A stretch of DNA of 49,813 bases from Parabacteroides acidifaciens (GCF_003363715.1 NZ_QREV01000037.1:1-49813); one strand, 5' to 3'; shown: positions 26,227-36,409, numbered from the stretch's first letter. Notes: generated from the sequence alone by a model not told the origin. Program-made: numbers and translations.

Positions 26227-28629
26227 ATGAAAATTATACTATTAGCATTACGATCGCTGACACGTTTCAGACTTTACAGTGCCATCAACATTATGGGGTT
26301 GGCGCTGAGTCTGGCGTGTGTCATTACTTTATCCCGATATATTTATCAGGAAACGACTGTCGATCATTTCCACAAACATTTGGACCGCCTGTATTTTACG
26401 ACGCTCCAATATCAGAATTCCCCGATGATACGTTTTTCCGGTAGCTCCAATATGAATAACGAACCCGATTACAAGGAGCCGTTAGAAGATATTGCGATTG
26501 AACAAAGCACGACATTCATCCCCATGCAGCAATATGATATCTACTCTGAAAACAGGAAGTTCACAGCAGACCTATTCGCTGTAGACACCAGCTTTCTGCA
26601 AATACTGGATTTTCCTGTTCTCGCCGGAAACAGAAAAACGTTGATGCTTAAACCGGAAAGTGCCGTAATCACCCGGGAAATGGCACAAAAACTATTCGGG
26701 AATGAGAACCCGATCGGCAAAACGATATCTTTCACATTCGGGAATCCTGTTACAATCGAAGGGATCATCGGGACTCCTGCAGGAAAAAGCACGCTGCATT
26801 TCGACATACTCATATCTGAATCGATGCAGAAAAAGTGGTCAAGAATGCCTCAAAGTATCGCTCTGCTTTATCCGGGAAGTGACCTGAAACAGATAAACAA
26901 ACGACTGGATTATTATATGTATATGAAAGCTGGAGACCGCTACCAACAGTACCAGTTCTTCCCCATGAAGAAAATATACTTCGACCACACCATACATGAT
27001 CTCAATTTATTCAACAAAGGGAATAAGACAAATATCCAAATACTATCGATCGTCACTCTTTTAATCCTGATCATAGGATTCGTCAACTTCACGAATATTT
27101 ACACGGTACTCATACAAAAACGGTCACGTGAATTCGGAATGAAAAAGGTATTCGGAGCTAAACGTTTCCATCTGTTCGGACAGATTTACATAGAAAATAT
27201 ATTTATCATAGCTTGCGCCCTTTTCGTCGGATGGGTATTTATCGAGTTGACACAAAATTATTTGAGTAATCAATGGGGAATATCCCAATCAAACGATTGG
27301 CGGCTGAATCTTTCACTGATGCTTATCTTAATCGTGCTTCTTCCGATAGTGACAGCCTCTTATCCTTTCTTCAAATATGGGTACAGCACTCCTATCCGGT
27401 CATTACAATCCGTCAGCAAAAAAGGTAACTCGGTCCTTTCAAGAAGCCTTTTCCTGATTATCCAATACGGCATATCGATCTCGCTCATTATCGTATCGTT
27501 GTTTTTCATCAAACAATTGCATTTCATGTTGAACTACGACAATGGATACCAAACGAAAGATATCATCAAAACTCAATTCCTCCGTAGTAATTATGCCCTG
27601 GATGACACCTACGAACAAGCAACTGCAAAGAATGAGAAACAAAAACAACTCGACAATATCATCACGACAAAGATGAATGAATCTCCTTTGTTTACAGCTT
27701 GGGCCTACGGAGAAAGTCCTTACGAATATGGAGAACCAAATATACAATTCGAATTTCAGGGGAAAAAGCAAATGGTTGTTTATAACACCGTAGACGAAAG
27801 ATACATGAAGATATACGATCTTCAAACAGTTGAAGGACGCAACTGGAACGACTCTATCGACCATTTCGGCACATATGACCTGATTATTAACGAAACAGCA
27901 AAAAAGACTTTTGGCATTACCGATATTGCTACAGCCAAATTACAACCTGAAAACAGATTATGGTGGAGCTCCGATATGCCGGATATGGATAAGAATCCCG
28001 CTTATAACATTGTCGGTGTAGTTAAAGATTTTCAAATCGGACATCTGTCTCAGGCCACACTTCCGCTCGTTTTCGCTTACGACATAGGATATCCTTATAG
28101 CCGTTTGACGGCACATATCGTTCCGGGCAAGCGGCAGGAAGCAATCCTTTTCCTGCAAAAACTGCATGAAGAAACTGTCGGAGGCGAATTTATCTATTCT
28201 TTTGCAGAGGATGAGATAAAAGCCATTTATAAAGAAGACAAGAAAGTAACCAGTATCTATACGGCATTTGCATTGATTGCAATCCTAATCTCCTCATTGG
28301 GGCTGTTCGGACTATCGCTGTTCGATGTACAGCAACGCTACCGGGAAATAGCCATCCGCAAAGTCAACGGGGCAACTACAGCCATCATCATGCAAATGCT
28401 GCTCCGAAAATACTATAAGCTGCTCGCTATCGCATTTGTCATAGCAACTCCTGTCTCCTGGCTCGCCATCCACAAATACCTGGAAAACTTTGCACACAAA
28501 GCCAGTATATCCTGGTGGTTGTTTGCCGTCGCCATACTGATTACAGGTAGTATTTCCCTGCTTACATTGATATGGCAAACCCGGAGAGCCGCACGGATGA
28601 ATCCGGCGATAGCGATTAAGAACGAATAA
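26227..28629 (+). CDS. ABC transporter permease 1, MacB/FtsX type with two FtsX domains
   Basis: An 800-residue inner-membrane protein without an ATPase domain. A first membrane helix (about 18-40, INIMGLALSLACVITL) precedes a MacB-like periplasmic region to about 270. A first FtsX block with three helices follows (about 275-390; REFGMKKVFGAKRFHLF). A helix near 410-435 (SLFLIIQYGISISLIIV) leads to a second periplasmic region, and a second FtsX block ends the protein (about 675-795; REIAIRKVNGATTAIIM; C-terminal NPAIAIKNE). The two half-permeases in one chain imply that one polypeptide could form the whole channel. It diverges from permeases 2-6, lacking their HYIKIAFRNL start. The ATPase must come from elsewhere, most likely the gene at 47123. 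Confidence 0.85.
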   Translation: MKIILLALRSLTRFRLYSAINIMGLALSLACVITLSRYIYQETTVDHFHKHLDRLYFTTLQYQNSPMIRFSGSSNMNNEPDYKEPLEDIAIEQSTTFIPMQQYDIYSENRKFTADLFAVDTSFLQILDFPVLAGNRKTLMLKPESAVITREMAQKLFGNENPIGKTISFTFGNPVTIEGIIGTPAGKSTLHFDILISESMQKKWSRMPQSIALLYPGSDLKQINKRLDYYMYMKAGDRYQQYQFFPMKKIYFDHTIHDLNLFNKGNKTNIQILSIVTLLILIIGFVNFTNIYTVLIQKRSREFGMKKVFGAKRFHLFGQIYIENIFIIACALFVGWVFIELTQNYLSNQWGISQSNDWRLNLSLMLILIVLLPIVTASYPFFKYGYSTPIRSLQSVSKKGNSVLSRSLFLIIQYGISISLIIVSLFFIKQLHFMLNYDNGYQTKDIIKTQFLRSNYALDDTYEQATAKNEKQKQLDNIITTKMNESPLFTAWAYGESPYEYGEPNIQFEFQGKKQMVVYNTVDERYMKIYDLQTVEGRNWNDSIDHFGTYDLIINETAKKTFGITDIATAKLQPENRLWWSSDMPDMDKNPAYNIVGVVKDFQIGHLSQATLPLVFAYDIGYPYSRLTAHIVPGKRQEAILFLQKLHEETVGGEFIYSFAEDEIKAIYKEDKKVTSIYTAFALIAILISSLGLFGLSLFDVQQRYREIAIRKVNGATTAIIMQMLLRKYYKLLAIAFVIATPVSWLAIHKYLENFAHKASISWWLFAVAILITGSISLLTLIWQTRRAARMNPAIAIKNE

Positions 28630-28640
28630 ATTATTAGACC

Positions 28641-31046
28641 ATGCTATTACAACACTACATTAAAATTGCATTTCGTAATCTGTTAAAATATAAGGTTCAG
28701 TCAATCATCAGTATCGTCGGGTTAGCTATCGGGCTGATCTGTTTTACTTATGGCTGGAACTGGTATCGGTATGAGACCTCTTATGACGGATTCTATCCAC
28801 AGGCTTCCAATATTTACAGAGTGTACGGGATAGATAAACAAACCGGGAAGAAGGTAGAACAGTTGCCACTTATACTGGCACGGAAACTGAAAAAGGATTT
28901 TCCGGAAGTGAAAGAGACGACACAGATCTATTCCAAATTCGGCTCGACTTTCCACTACGGAAAGACAAGGCTCGAAGACCCGGACGAAGAGTTTATAGAT
29001 GAACAGTATTTTCATTTCTTTCCGCGCCCGGTGATTTGCGGCAAGAAAGACGATATCCTGAAAACACTGGATGAAATAGCTTTGACCCGCTCTTTTGCAG
29101 TGAAGTATTTCAAAACACCGGAAGAGGCTTTAGGTAAAACACTACGGAACGGATACCGTGAACATATTACGATCGTATCCGTCCTCGAAGATGCCCCTAA
29201 AAACTCAATGATGCAAACCGATGTGTACGAGCTCGACAAATTCGACCACGAACGGGAAAACCGTATCACAGAAGAGATGCAATGGAAGCAACAAAGCACA
29301 ATAATATATCTGATGCTGGAACCCACGACCAACATCCAGGCATTCGAGAAAAAGATCAACGCTTATATAAGCGAACACGATTACAACCGCTCTTTACGGC
29401 TGAAGCTGGCACGCCTGACGGAGGTCCGCCATACGTTCGGAAGCGAATTGACTTTCAACCTCTCCTATATCCGGACTTTCACGATTACCGGGCTACTCTT
29501 GCTGCTCTGCGTATTCTTTAACTTCACAAACCTGCTTCTCAACCGTATCTATTTACGAAACAAAGAAATGAAACTGAGAAACGCAATCGGGGCGGACAAA
29601 AAGAATATGATCTTCCAATTGTTATTGGAACTGACACTACTCGTCTGGATCAGTTTTCTGCTTGCCTGCTGCCTGTTGGAAATAACAGCCGGAGGGTTCT
29701 CCCGTATCTTCGAGACGACATTGCAGCAGGATGTACTGCTCAGCCATTTATGTATCATCACCGGTCTTAGCTGGCTCTTGCTGACAGGAATCTGCCTGCC
29801 ACTTTTCCTGCGCTTCGTCCGGACTCCTTCCCTACTGGTTTCAGGGGGTATTGCACCTACCCGGAAAAGTACTTTCCGTAAAACAAGCATGACACTCCAG
29901 TTGGGCATCTGTATTTTCTTCCTGATGAGCACGTTTATCATGTCCCGGCAAATCTCCTTTATGAAGCATAAAGACTTGGGGTTCAAAAAGGATGGTTTGA
30001 TTCAACTTGCAATGACATTCAACGACCGGGAAGGCATAAGTCGGGAGATATCGACGCTCGCCATTTTAAAAGGATTCACGCAGGCCGGGATATTCTCTAT
30101 CACGCATGAACCACAGACTCAGAACGAGGTTGAATGGGATGGCAAATCATTGGATTTCGCTCCGAACTTCCAGGTGCTCCAAGTCGGCAGTAACTTCCCC
30201 GAAGTATTCGACATACCGATAGTAAAAGGCCGGTTTGTCGATGAAGCTGACATGATATCGGGACACAACCCAAGATTCCCCTGTACGAAAGCAGTTATCA
30301 ATGAAGAAGCCGCCCGCATCATGAATGTGGGCGATCCGATCGGGAAAAAAATCAGCGTATGGGACTACTCCACCTATAGCGACGGGACAAGAGGGCGTGC
30401 AGAAATGGAAATCGTCGGTGTTATCAAAGACTTTCAGTCAGCCAGCCTGCGAAACCCGATCCTGCCACAAGTCATCGTGATTGATGGTAGCAAATGGACC
30501 AGTTATGCTTATTATGCCCGTACCGAATCCGGAAAAGAAAAAGCGGCGATCAAGGCGATTCGGAATGTCTTTAAGAAGCACGCCAAGCAAGGCGACCCAT
30601 CTACTTGCGAAGTGCAGTCCATAAACCAGATACTCGATCAGCTCAGCACCTCCGAGAATGCCAGTCTGCAACTGTTCACGTTGCTGGCCGTGTTCTGTAC
30701 ACTGATCTCCATTTTCGGACTTTACTCTATTTCGTCCAGTAATATGGAACAGCGGCGAAAAGAGATTGCCGTCCGGAAAGTAATGGGAGCTTCGGCCCGG
30801 ACGATCGTCGAGATGTTCTTCCGGGAATATCTGGCCATTGTACTGATAGCCAACCTGCTCGCCCTACCGCTCGCCTGGCTGTTCATGCAAAACTGGTTAC
30901 AGCAGTATGCTTACCGGAGCAGTGTGCAGCCCTGGATGTATATAGCAATCATCCTGTTTACAACTATCATTATTATATGTACGGTATTGTATCAGACAAT
31001 CCGGGCGGCACGGACCAATCCGGCGGAAACGATTAAATCGGAATAA
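28641..31046 (+). CDS. ABC transporter permease 2, MacB/FtsX type (group A)
   Basis: An 801-residue double-FtsX permease. It has the N-terminal signature HYIKIAFRNLLKYKVQS, the first helix, then a YDGFYPQASNIYRVYG motif common to group A members. FtsX block 1 is at about 275-390 (NKEMKLRNAIGADKKNMIF), a central helix at about 415-438, and FtsX block 2 at about 680-800 (RRKEIAVRKVMGASARTIV), ending NPAETIKSE. Gap to permease 1 is 11 bases and to permease 3 is 14 bases, so all are in one operon. Function as for the other permeases: mechanotransmission-type efflux or lipoprotein-type extraction; the substrate is unknown. Confidence 0.86.
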   Translation: MLLQHYIKIAFRNLLKYKVQSIISIVGLAIGLICFTYGWNWYRYETSYDGFYPQASNIYRVYGIDKQTGKKVEQLPLILARKLKKDFPEVKETTQIYSKFGSTFHYGKTRLEDPDEEFIDEQYFHFFPRPVICGKKDDILKTLDEIALTRSFAVKYFKTPEEALGKTLRNGYREHITIVSVLEDAPKNSMMQTDVYELDKFDHERENRITEEMQWKQQSTIIYLMLEPTTNIQAFEKKINAYISEHDYNRSLRLKLARLTEVRHTFGSELTFNLSYIRTFTITGLLLLLCVFFNFTNLLLNRIYLRNKEMKLRNAIGADKKNMIFQLLLELTLLVWISFLLACCLLEITAGGFSRIFETTLQQDVLLSHLCIITGLSWLLLTGICLPLFLRFVRTPSLLVSGGIAPTRKSTFRKTSMTLQLGICIFFLMSTFIMSRQISFMKHKDLGFKKDGLIQLAMTFNDREGISREISTLAILKGFTQAGIFSITHEPQTQNEVEWDGKSLDFAPNFQVLQVGSNFPEVFDIPIVKGRFVDEADMISGHNPRFPCTKAVINEEAARIMNVGDPIGKKISVWDYSTYSDGTRGRAEMEIVGVIKDFQSASLRNPILPQVIVIDGSKWTSYAYYARTESGKEKAAIKAIRNVFKKHAKQGDPSTCEVQSINQILDQLSTSENASLQLFTLLAVFCTLISIFGLYSISSSNMEQRRKEIAVRKVMGASARTIVEMFFREYLAIVLIANLLALPLAWLFMQNWLQQYAYRSSVQPWMYIAIILFTTIIIICTVLYQTIRAARTNPAETIKSE

Positions 31047-31060
31047 AAGAAACAAACAAC

Positions 31061-33454
31061 ATGATACTACATTATATTAAAATTGCATACTGTACCATAC
31101 TCCGATATAAATTACAAAACGCGATCTCTGTTGCGGGATTGTCCGTCGGACTGCTTTGTTTCAGCCTCTGTTTGTACTGCAGTCGCTTTATGCTGAGTAT
31201 CGACTCTTGTTTCCGGCATCACAAACGGATTGCCGACATTCAGTTATATCTCGACAACAAACCTTTTTCCGGTACACCAGCCTCTTTTGCCGAAGTTCTG
31301 AAATCCATGCAATATCCGGAAATAGAAGATCTTTGCCGCACGGTGTACGCAAGTGAACGTCCGTTCAACGTATGGCTGCAAGAAGAGAAAAGTCTTCCTT
31401 ATACATTCCAGACAATGGAGGTCGACACTTCTTATTATCATATTTTTACGCCTGATATTCTTTTCGGAAGCTGGCAGCAAGCAGCCAATTCCGCCAATTC
31501 GGCTGTCATAACGGAAACGACAGCCCGAAAGGTGTTTAAAAACGCATCCGAAGCAATCGGCAAACAGCTGGAACTAAGCAAACGCCTATTCACGTCTCCC
31601 GAATCCACTCCTGAAACAGGCGGCATCTATTACACTATACGGGCCGTCATCAAAGACCTGCCCACCAACACCAGTATGCATCTGATGAGAAACATCGACC
31701 TGCTGACTCTTAACGACAGCGAAGGATTATTCACCTTTAAAGGAGATGAGAATATGACCGGGTGCTGTACATATGCCTTGTTACAACAAGGAAAAAGCCC
31801 TGCCGAACTGGACCGGCACTTTATCGAGAAGAAACAAACATTTCCTCTCTTTAAAGAAAATGCAAACGTCAGAAGCCTGCAAATCGGACATGACGAAACA
31901 ATCCGGAAAGCAGCTAATGGTATCTCCTGGCTTACCGGGACTATCGGTCTGTTAATCCTGCTGACCGGATTACTGGACTTCTTTTATTTCATGATCGGGC
32001 AGTTTATGAGCCGTACCCACGAATATAGTATCCGGAAAGTAAACGGCAGTAGCAGTTTCCAATTGTTCGTCCAACTTTTTACCCAATCCTTCCTGTTAAT
32101 CGCCTTAACAGCGGTCCTGACAGGATGCCTGCTGGAGCAAATCGGTTCCGGATTACAAATCGACCTGTTCAAAATCCATTTGACATTCGATTCGAGCCTG
32201 TTATTGTTACAAACCGGAGAATATATCCTTCTGATTCTGTTGGCTTGCATGGCTGTTTGCCTGCTGACAGTTCTGCGCATCCGGCGGATATCAATTCAGA
32301 AGGGTATCCGTGGCGGAGAACTGCGGGCAGGAAAACATTATCTGCGAAACACCATGTTAGGTATACAGTTTTTTATCTGCTGGCTATTTGTGTCTTTGAC
32401 ATTTGCCCTCTATCTGCAAACACAAACAACGACAAAAGCCATCTTCAACACGCTCAGTATGCAGGAGAAAGAATCCATCTTCAGCTTCTCCCTCGATTAT
32501 TCGTTTATGAAAACAGAAGAGAAACTGGACATTGTAAACCGTATCAGGCAGCAAGCCGGCGTAAAAGATGTACTACTGGCCGATGAGCCTTACACCGAAG
32601 AACCAAGCCATACAGGTTTTTATAAAGACATAGACAATAAAGATAGCGGCATGGAAGTGCAGTTGCTCCGCATCTCACCCAACTTCTTCACATTCATGCA
32701 GATTCCTCTACAGTCCGGACGGACTTTCAGTAATAAGGGAGAGATACTGGCAGACGAGACATTCATGCAGAAACATCCGGACATACAATTCGGCACGTCA
32801 TTATATAACTATGCGGATGCCTATTCCCTGTGCGGCGTCGCGTCTTCCTTCTTCCCAGATATTTACAACGGGAATATAGGGACTGTTTTCCTGCCCGCCG
32901 ACTTGGATAAAGAAATCGGGCATTGCTATATCAAGACATATCCCGGACAGGAGAAACAGATCAGGGAACATATCTATACCGTATTGCGAGAGGTGTTGCC
33001 ATCCAGCGTTCAACCTTATGTCCGGACTTTTAAAGAGGATATAAACGAAAAGCAAGCACTCGAAAGCAAGTTGAAAGGCATCATCCTGTTCTTCACGATC
33101 GTCTGCCTAATTATCACCCTGTTAGGCGTATATTCCGCCATCACCCTCGACACCGAACACAGGCAAAAGGAGGTGGCAGTACGGAAAGTGAACGGAGCCA
33201 GCTCGATGGCCATCATCCGCCTGTTCGCCCTCTTCTATATCAAGCTATTGCTGTTCTCTGCACTCCCGGCACTTGCTTTAGTCATCCTGATCCTGCATTT
33301 CTGGAAACAGATGTACATTGTGTTCTTCGAGCAAGGATTCTTCTACTGGGGCAGCATCTTCTTCACGATCCTGCTACTGACAACCTGTACCGTCATCTTC
33401 CGCATCCGGAAAGCGGCCAACCAGAACCCGGCGGAGGTGATCAAGACAGAATAA
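31061..33454 (+). CDS. ABC transporter permease 3, MacB/FtsX type (group B)
   Basis: A 797-residue double-FtsX permease of a second subtype shared with permease 6. Both have SAITLDT before the second FtsX coupling helix (HRQKEVAVRKVNGASSMAI here) and lack the YDxF...IYRV motif of group A; instead the first periplasmic part begins SCFRHHKRIADIQLYL. FtsX block 1 includes HEYSIRKVNGSSSFQLF. C-terminus is NPAEVIKTE. The last 35 coding bases before the stop are identical to those of permease 4, suggesting recent exchange. It may pair with a group A protein as a heteromeric unit; that is inference. Confidence 0.85.
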   Translation: MILHYIKIAYCTILRYKLQNAISVAGLSVGLLCFSLCLYCSRFMLSIDSCFRHHKRIADIQLYLDNKPFSGTPASFAEVLKSMQYPEIEDLCRTVYASERPFNVWLQEEKSLPYTFQTMEVDTSYYHIFTPDILFGSWQQAANSANSAVITETTARKVFKNASEAIGKQLELSKRLFTSPESTPETGGIYYTIRAVIKDLPTNTSMHLMRNIDLLTLNDSEGLFTFKGDENMTGCCTYALLQQGKSPAELDRHFIEKKQTFPLFKENANVRSLQIGHDETIRKAANGISWLTGTIGLLILLTGLLDFFYFMIGQFMSRTHEYSIRKVNGSSSFQLFVQLFTQSFLLIALTAVLTGCLLEQIGSGLQIDLFKIHLTFDSSLLLLQTGEYILLILLACMAVCLLTVLRIRRISIQKGIRGGELRAGKHYLRNTMLGIQFFICWLFVSLTFALYLQTQTTTKAIFNTLSMQEKESIFSFSLDYSFMKTEEKLDIVNRIRQQAGVKDVLLADEPYTEEPSHTGFYKDIDNKDSGMEVQLLRISPNFFTFMQIPLQSGRTFSNKGEILADETFMQKHPDIQFGTSLYNYADAYSLCGVASSFFPDIYNGNIGTVFLPADLDKEIGHCYIKTYPGQEKQIREHIYTVLREVLPSSVQPYVRTFKEDINEKQALESKLKGIILFFTIVCLIITLLGVYSAITLDTEHRQKEVAVRKVNGASSMAIIRLFALFYIKLLLFSALPALALVILILHFWKQMYIVFFEQGFFYWGSIFFTILLLTTCTVIFRIRKAANQNPAEVIKTE

Positions 33455-33483
33455 CAGAAAGTAATTAATAAACAACAAACACC

Positions 33484-35808
33484 ATGTTATACCACTACAT
33501 CAAAATAGCGTTCCGCAACCTCCGGAAGTACAGGCTTCAGTCTGTCATCAGCATCCTCGGGCTGGCGATCGGGTTTACCTGCTTTGCCTTGTCTTCGCTT
33601 TGGATACGGTATGAACTTACGTACGACACGTTCCGGGAAGGAGTAGACCGGATGTATTATGTACGGGCAGAATCGGAAACCGACGACCAGGGTGTTTCCA
33701 GTGTTACGCCTTATCCGCTTTCCAGCTATTTGAAGGAAACTTTTCCGGAGGTGGAGGAATCATGCAATACCGGTGCATGGAATTCCGAGTTTACTTATAA
33801 AGGGAAAAAGCAGGAAGCGTTTGAAATGTCGACAGACTCTGCAGTCGAACGTATGTTCGAAATCAAGATTATTTCCGGCAACCGGGATTTCATGATCCCG
33901 AAAAGTAATAAGATCGCAATTACAGACAGGCTTGCCAGAAAAGTCTTCGGGAATGCGGACCCGTTGGGAGAGAAACTGAAAATATGGTCCGACGAAGTAG
34001 AGATATGCGCCATTGTTGCCGGCCAGAACCGGCACTCCAACTTCCCGTTTGAAATACTAAAGCCGTCCGTTATCATAAATGAATGGGGCGTTGCTAACTG
34101 CCAAACATATATAAAGGTTCGTCCCGGCACAGATATGAAAGCATTCAGCCAGAAGCTCTACCAACACGAAATAGAAAAGGGAAGAGATAAACTGACTCAT
34201 CTTGTCCTGACGCCTGTCACAGCCATGCGTTATGACCGCCCGATAGAAGAACCGACTGTTAAGTTCGATCATATCCTCCTTTTCGCCCTTGCCGGCGGAC
34301 TGGTGATTTTGTGTGCGCTGTTCAACTACCTGACATTGTTTGCCAACCGCATACGGATACGGAGCAAAGAGATCGGCCTCAGGAAAGTGTGCGGATCGTC
34401 CAACGGGAATTTATTCGCGCTTTTTGCCTCTGAATACCTGTTGACACTTTTCATTGCACTCCTGACAGGATTAGTCTTGATCGAGCTCATATTACCAACG
34501 TTTCAGGAGCTGTCAAATGTAAAGACAGACGCATCCGGCCTCTATCTGGAAACATTCATTTATTTCGGGATCATCAGCCTATTGGCTTTTCTGTTCTCTC
34601 AGTTTCCCATCTACTATTTCCGGAAACGCTCGTTGCAAAAAGCGCTCAGAGGTTCTACAGACGGAAAAGGGAAAAACATCTTCCCGAAAGTCAGCCTGAC
34701 GCTGCAACTGATCATCAGTATCGGATTCATCTTTTGCTCATCTGTATTTATCAAGCAGATTTATCACCTGCACACAACCGACCTCGGACTGGCGCGGGCA
34801 GACCGGGGCTGCGTACGCATATATCCCGTGACGGACGGACTGAAAGAAGAGATCACCAAGCTCCCTTCCATCGCAGAGGTCTATCCGGACAAACACGATG
34901 CACTATTCCCCAGCCATTCCCGTTTTTATCGCTACTTTACGGAGTGGGAAGGCAAGCCGGCTTCTACGGAAGGCATCACGATCCAGTCGATCCCGTGCAG
35001 CAACCGCTATTTCAAGTTCTACGGCCTGCAACTCGTGAAAGGCAAGCTGCCGGAAGGGAACACACAAGACCATATACTGATCAATGAGGCGGCAGTAAAA
35101 GCATTGGGCATCGGCGACCCGATCGGCAAAACGCTCAGCCTCAAAGACTACTCCGGCCATACGATCGACGGTGTCATCAAAGACTTCTACATCGCTCCGC
35201 CGACCATTCCGGTCAAACCGATCATGCTCGACTTCAGCCCGATGGGGAAAAACCCCCAAGACGACTATTCGACCACCGTCATCTTCCGCCATCAGCCCGG
35301 CAGCAGCAAACTATGCAAACAGCAGATCGAGCAATTGGTAAAGAAGATGCAACCCAATGCGGTCGACACATACATCTCTTTTATGGAAGAGGAATACGAA
35401 AAGTTCCTGAAATCGGAACAGGCGTTGCTCAAGATGCTCGACTTCGTAACGCTCGTCTGCATCCTGATCTCACTGTTCGGCGTCTTCTCGCAAGTGACGC
35501 TGGACTGTGAACAACGCAGAAAAGAGATTGCCGTCCGCAAGGTAAACGGGGCGACAGCATCGGACATCCTGCGCCTGTTCTTCGCCACAAACCTGCGCCT
35601 GTTATGTATCGCTTCGCTCATCGCCTTCCCCGCCGGTTATCTGATCATGAAGTCGTGGATCGAGAACTACGTCTTGCAGACAACGATCAGTTGGTGGCTC
35701 TATCCGGCAATATGGCTTGTCCTCGTCCTGCTCCTGACGCTCTGCACCGGCTGGCGCATCCACAGGGCAGCCAACCAGAACCCGGCGGAGGTGATCAAGA
35801 CAGAGTAA
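33484..35808 (+). CDS. ABC transporter permease 4, MacB/FtsX type (group A)
   Basis: A 774-residue double-FtsX permease, the shortest of the six. It begins LYHYIKIAFRNLRKYRLQS and has the group A motif YDTFREGVDRMYYV. FtsX block 1 (about 262-380) contains SKEIGLRKVCGSSNGNLF, and block 2 (about 650-770) RRKEIAVRKVNGATASDIL. C-terminus NPAEVIKTE. It ends the first permease run; about 600 bases of structured intergenic DNA with a second sigma-54 promoter follow before permease 5. The gap to permease 3 is 29 bases, so it belongs to the same transcript. Confidence 0.85.
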   Translation: MLYHYIKIAFRNLRKYRLQSVISILGLAIGFTCFALSSLWIRYELTYDTFREGVDRMYYVRAESETDDQGVSSVTPYPLSSYLKETFPEVEESCNTGAWNSEFTYKGKKQEAFEMSTDSAVERMFEIKIISGNRDFMIPKSNKIAITDRLARKVFGNADPLGEKLKIWSDEVEICAIVAGQNRHSNFPFEILKPSVIINEWGVANCQTYIKVRPGTDMKAFSQKLYQHEIEKGRDKLTHLVLTPVTAMRYDRPIEEPTVKFDHILLFALAGGLVILCALFNYLTLFANRIRIRSKEIGLRKVCGSSNGNLFALFASEYLLTLFIALLTGLVLIELILPTFQELSNVKTDASGLYLETFIYFGIISLLAFLFSQFPIYYFRKRSLQKALRGSTDGKGKNIFPKVSLTLQLIISIGFIFCSSVFIKQIYHLHTTDLGLARADRGCVRIYPVTDGLKEEITKLPSIAEVYPDKHDALFPSHSRFYRYFTEWEGKPASTEGITIQSIPCSNRYFKFYGLQLVKGKLPEGNTQDHILINEAAVKALGIGDPIGKTLSLKDYSGHTIDGVIKDFYIAPPTIPVKPIMLDFSPMGKNPQDDYSTTVIFRHQPGSSKLCKQQIEQLVKKMQPNAVDTYISFMEEEYEKFLKSEQALLKMLDFVTLVCILISLFGVFSQVTLDCEQRRKEIAVRKVNGATASDILRLFFATNLRLLCIASLIAFPAGYLIMKSWIENYVLQTTISWWLYPAIWLVLVLLLTLCTGWRIHRAANQNPAEVIKTE

Positions 35809-35833
35809 AAATATTTTTACATAAGGAAAAAAC

Positions 35834-35968
35834 GCGAATCTACCGGCATCCCGGCACTGACCTGCATACCCAACTGTTTATCAGCCAAGTATCGATGCCG
35901 GCAGATTCGCCAACCCGGCACTGACTCGGCATTTTTCCGGCACAACCCGGCATTTCCCACCCGGCAAC
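35834..35968 (+). repeat. Inverted repeat plus reiterated CCGGCA units after permease 4
   Basis: A 17-bp inverted repeat (35834-35850 and 35894-35910, 16 of 17 pairing) encloses and is followed by repeated CCCGGCA or CGGCA units. Their CGGCA starts are near 35844, 35852, 35899, 35916, 35927, 35938, 35948 and 35962; several are 10 to 11 bases apart. The hairpin is well placed to terminate or process the first permease transcript; the phased units could also bind a protein. Confidence 0.6.
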
Positions 35969-36023
35969 CTGCTATAAGCTATCTCATACACAAGGAACAA
36001 CTATTCCATTGACAGGCAGGCAT

Positions 36024-36164
36024 TAATTCACGGATAGGCAGGGAGTAAGAATTAGGTCTACACCGTATCGCAAATAGGATGTACAGGGTATCGTCTATAC
36101 AATGTACATGGTATTCACGATACCCTCTACACCGTATCACAACTTTCTGCCTATCCGTGAATTA
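36024..36164 (+). repeat. 18-bp inverted repeat enclosing four 23-bp tandem units
   Basis: A perfect 18-bp inverted repeat (TAATTCACGGATAGGCAG at 36024-36041, complement at 36147-36164) encloses four units that begin TACACCGTATC, TACAGGGTATC, TACATGGTATT and TACACCGTATC at 36059, 36082, 36105 and 36128, exactly 23 bp apart. A nested perfect 10-bp inverted repeat joins 36085-36094 and 36117-36126. No open frame. The block lies just upstream of the activator sites of permease 5. Confidence 0.75.
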
Positions 36165-36220
36165 CTTCCTGCTTATCTTCGGATTAGTGCATAAGGAGCT
36201 TCGAAATAGTTTGTTCGCAT

Positions 36221-36257
36221 CGTGCGGATAAGAACGCCTTTCGTGCGGAAACACACA
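36221..36257 (+). promoter_or_regulatory. Paired activator sites of the permease 5 sigma-54 promoter
   Basis: CGTGCGGATAAGAACG (36221-36236) and CGTGCGGAAACACACA (36242-36257) are spaced 21 bp. They are weaker palindromes than the other pairs but keep a GTGC half-site and the same spacing. Centres lie near -110 and -89 from the predicted start. Confidence 0.65.
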
Positions 36258-36312
36258 TGCAGGGCGAAGCGAAAAACCATATAAACAACTATATAACAGA
36301 ACCATACAAGAA

Positions 36313-36327
36313 TGGCACGTCTTTTGT
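36313..36327 (+). promoter_or_regulatory. Sigma-54 promoter of permease 5 and 6
   Basis: TGGCACGTCTTTTGT has the -24 GG (36314-36315), a strong TGGCACG block and, 10 bases on, GT at -12. It differs from the ATPase-gene promoter at only two positions. Predicted start is about 36339, leaving a 71-base leader. Confidence 0.8.
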
Positions 36328-36409
36328 ATCTTTATATCCGGGGGATGTTATAATTTCGCCCTCTGAAATTTAATAACAATCGGATCAACTGCCAACAAAC
36401 AGAAGTATC

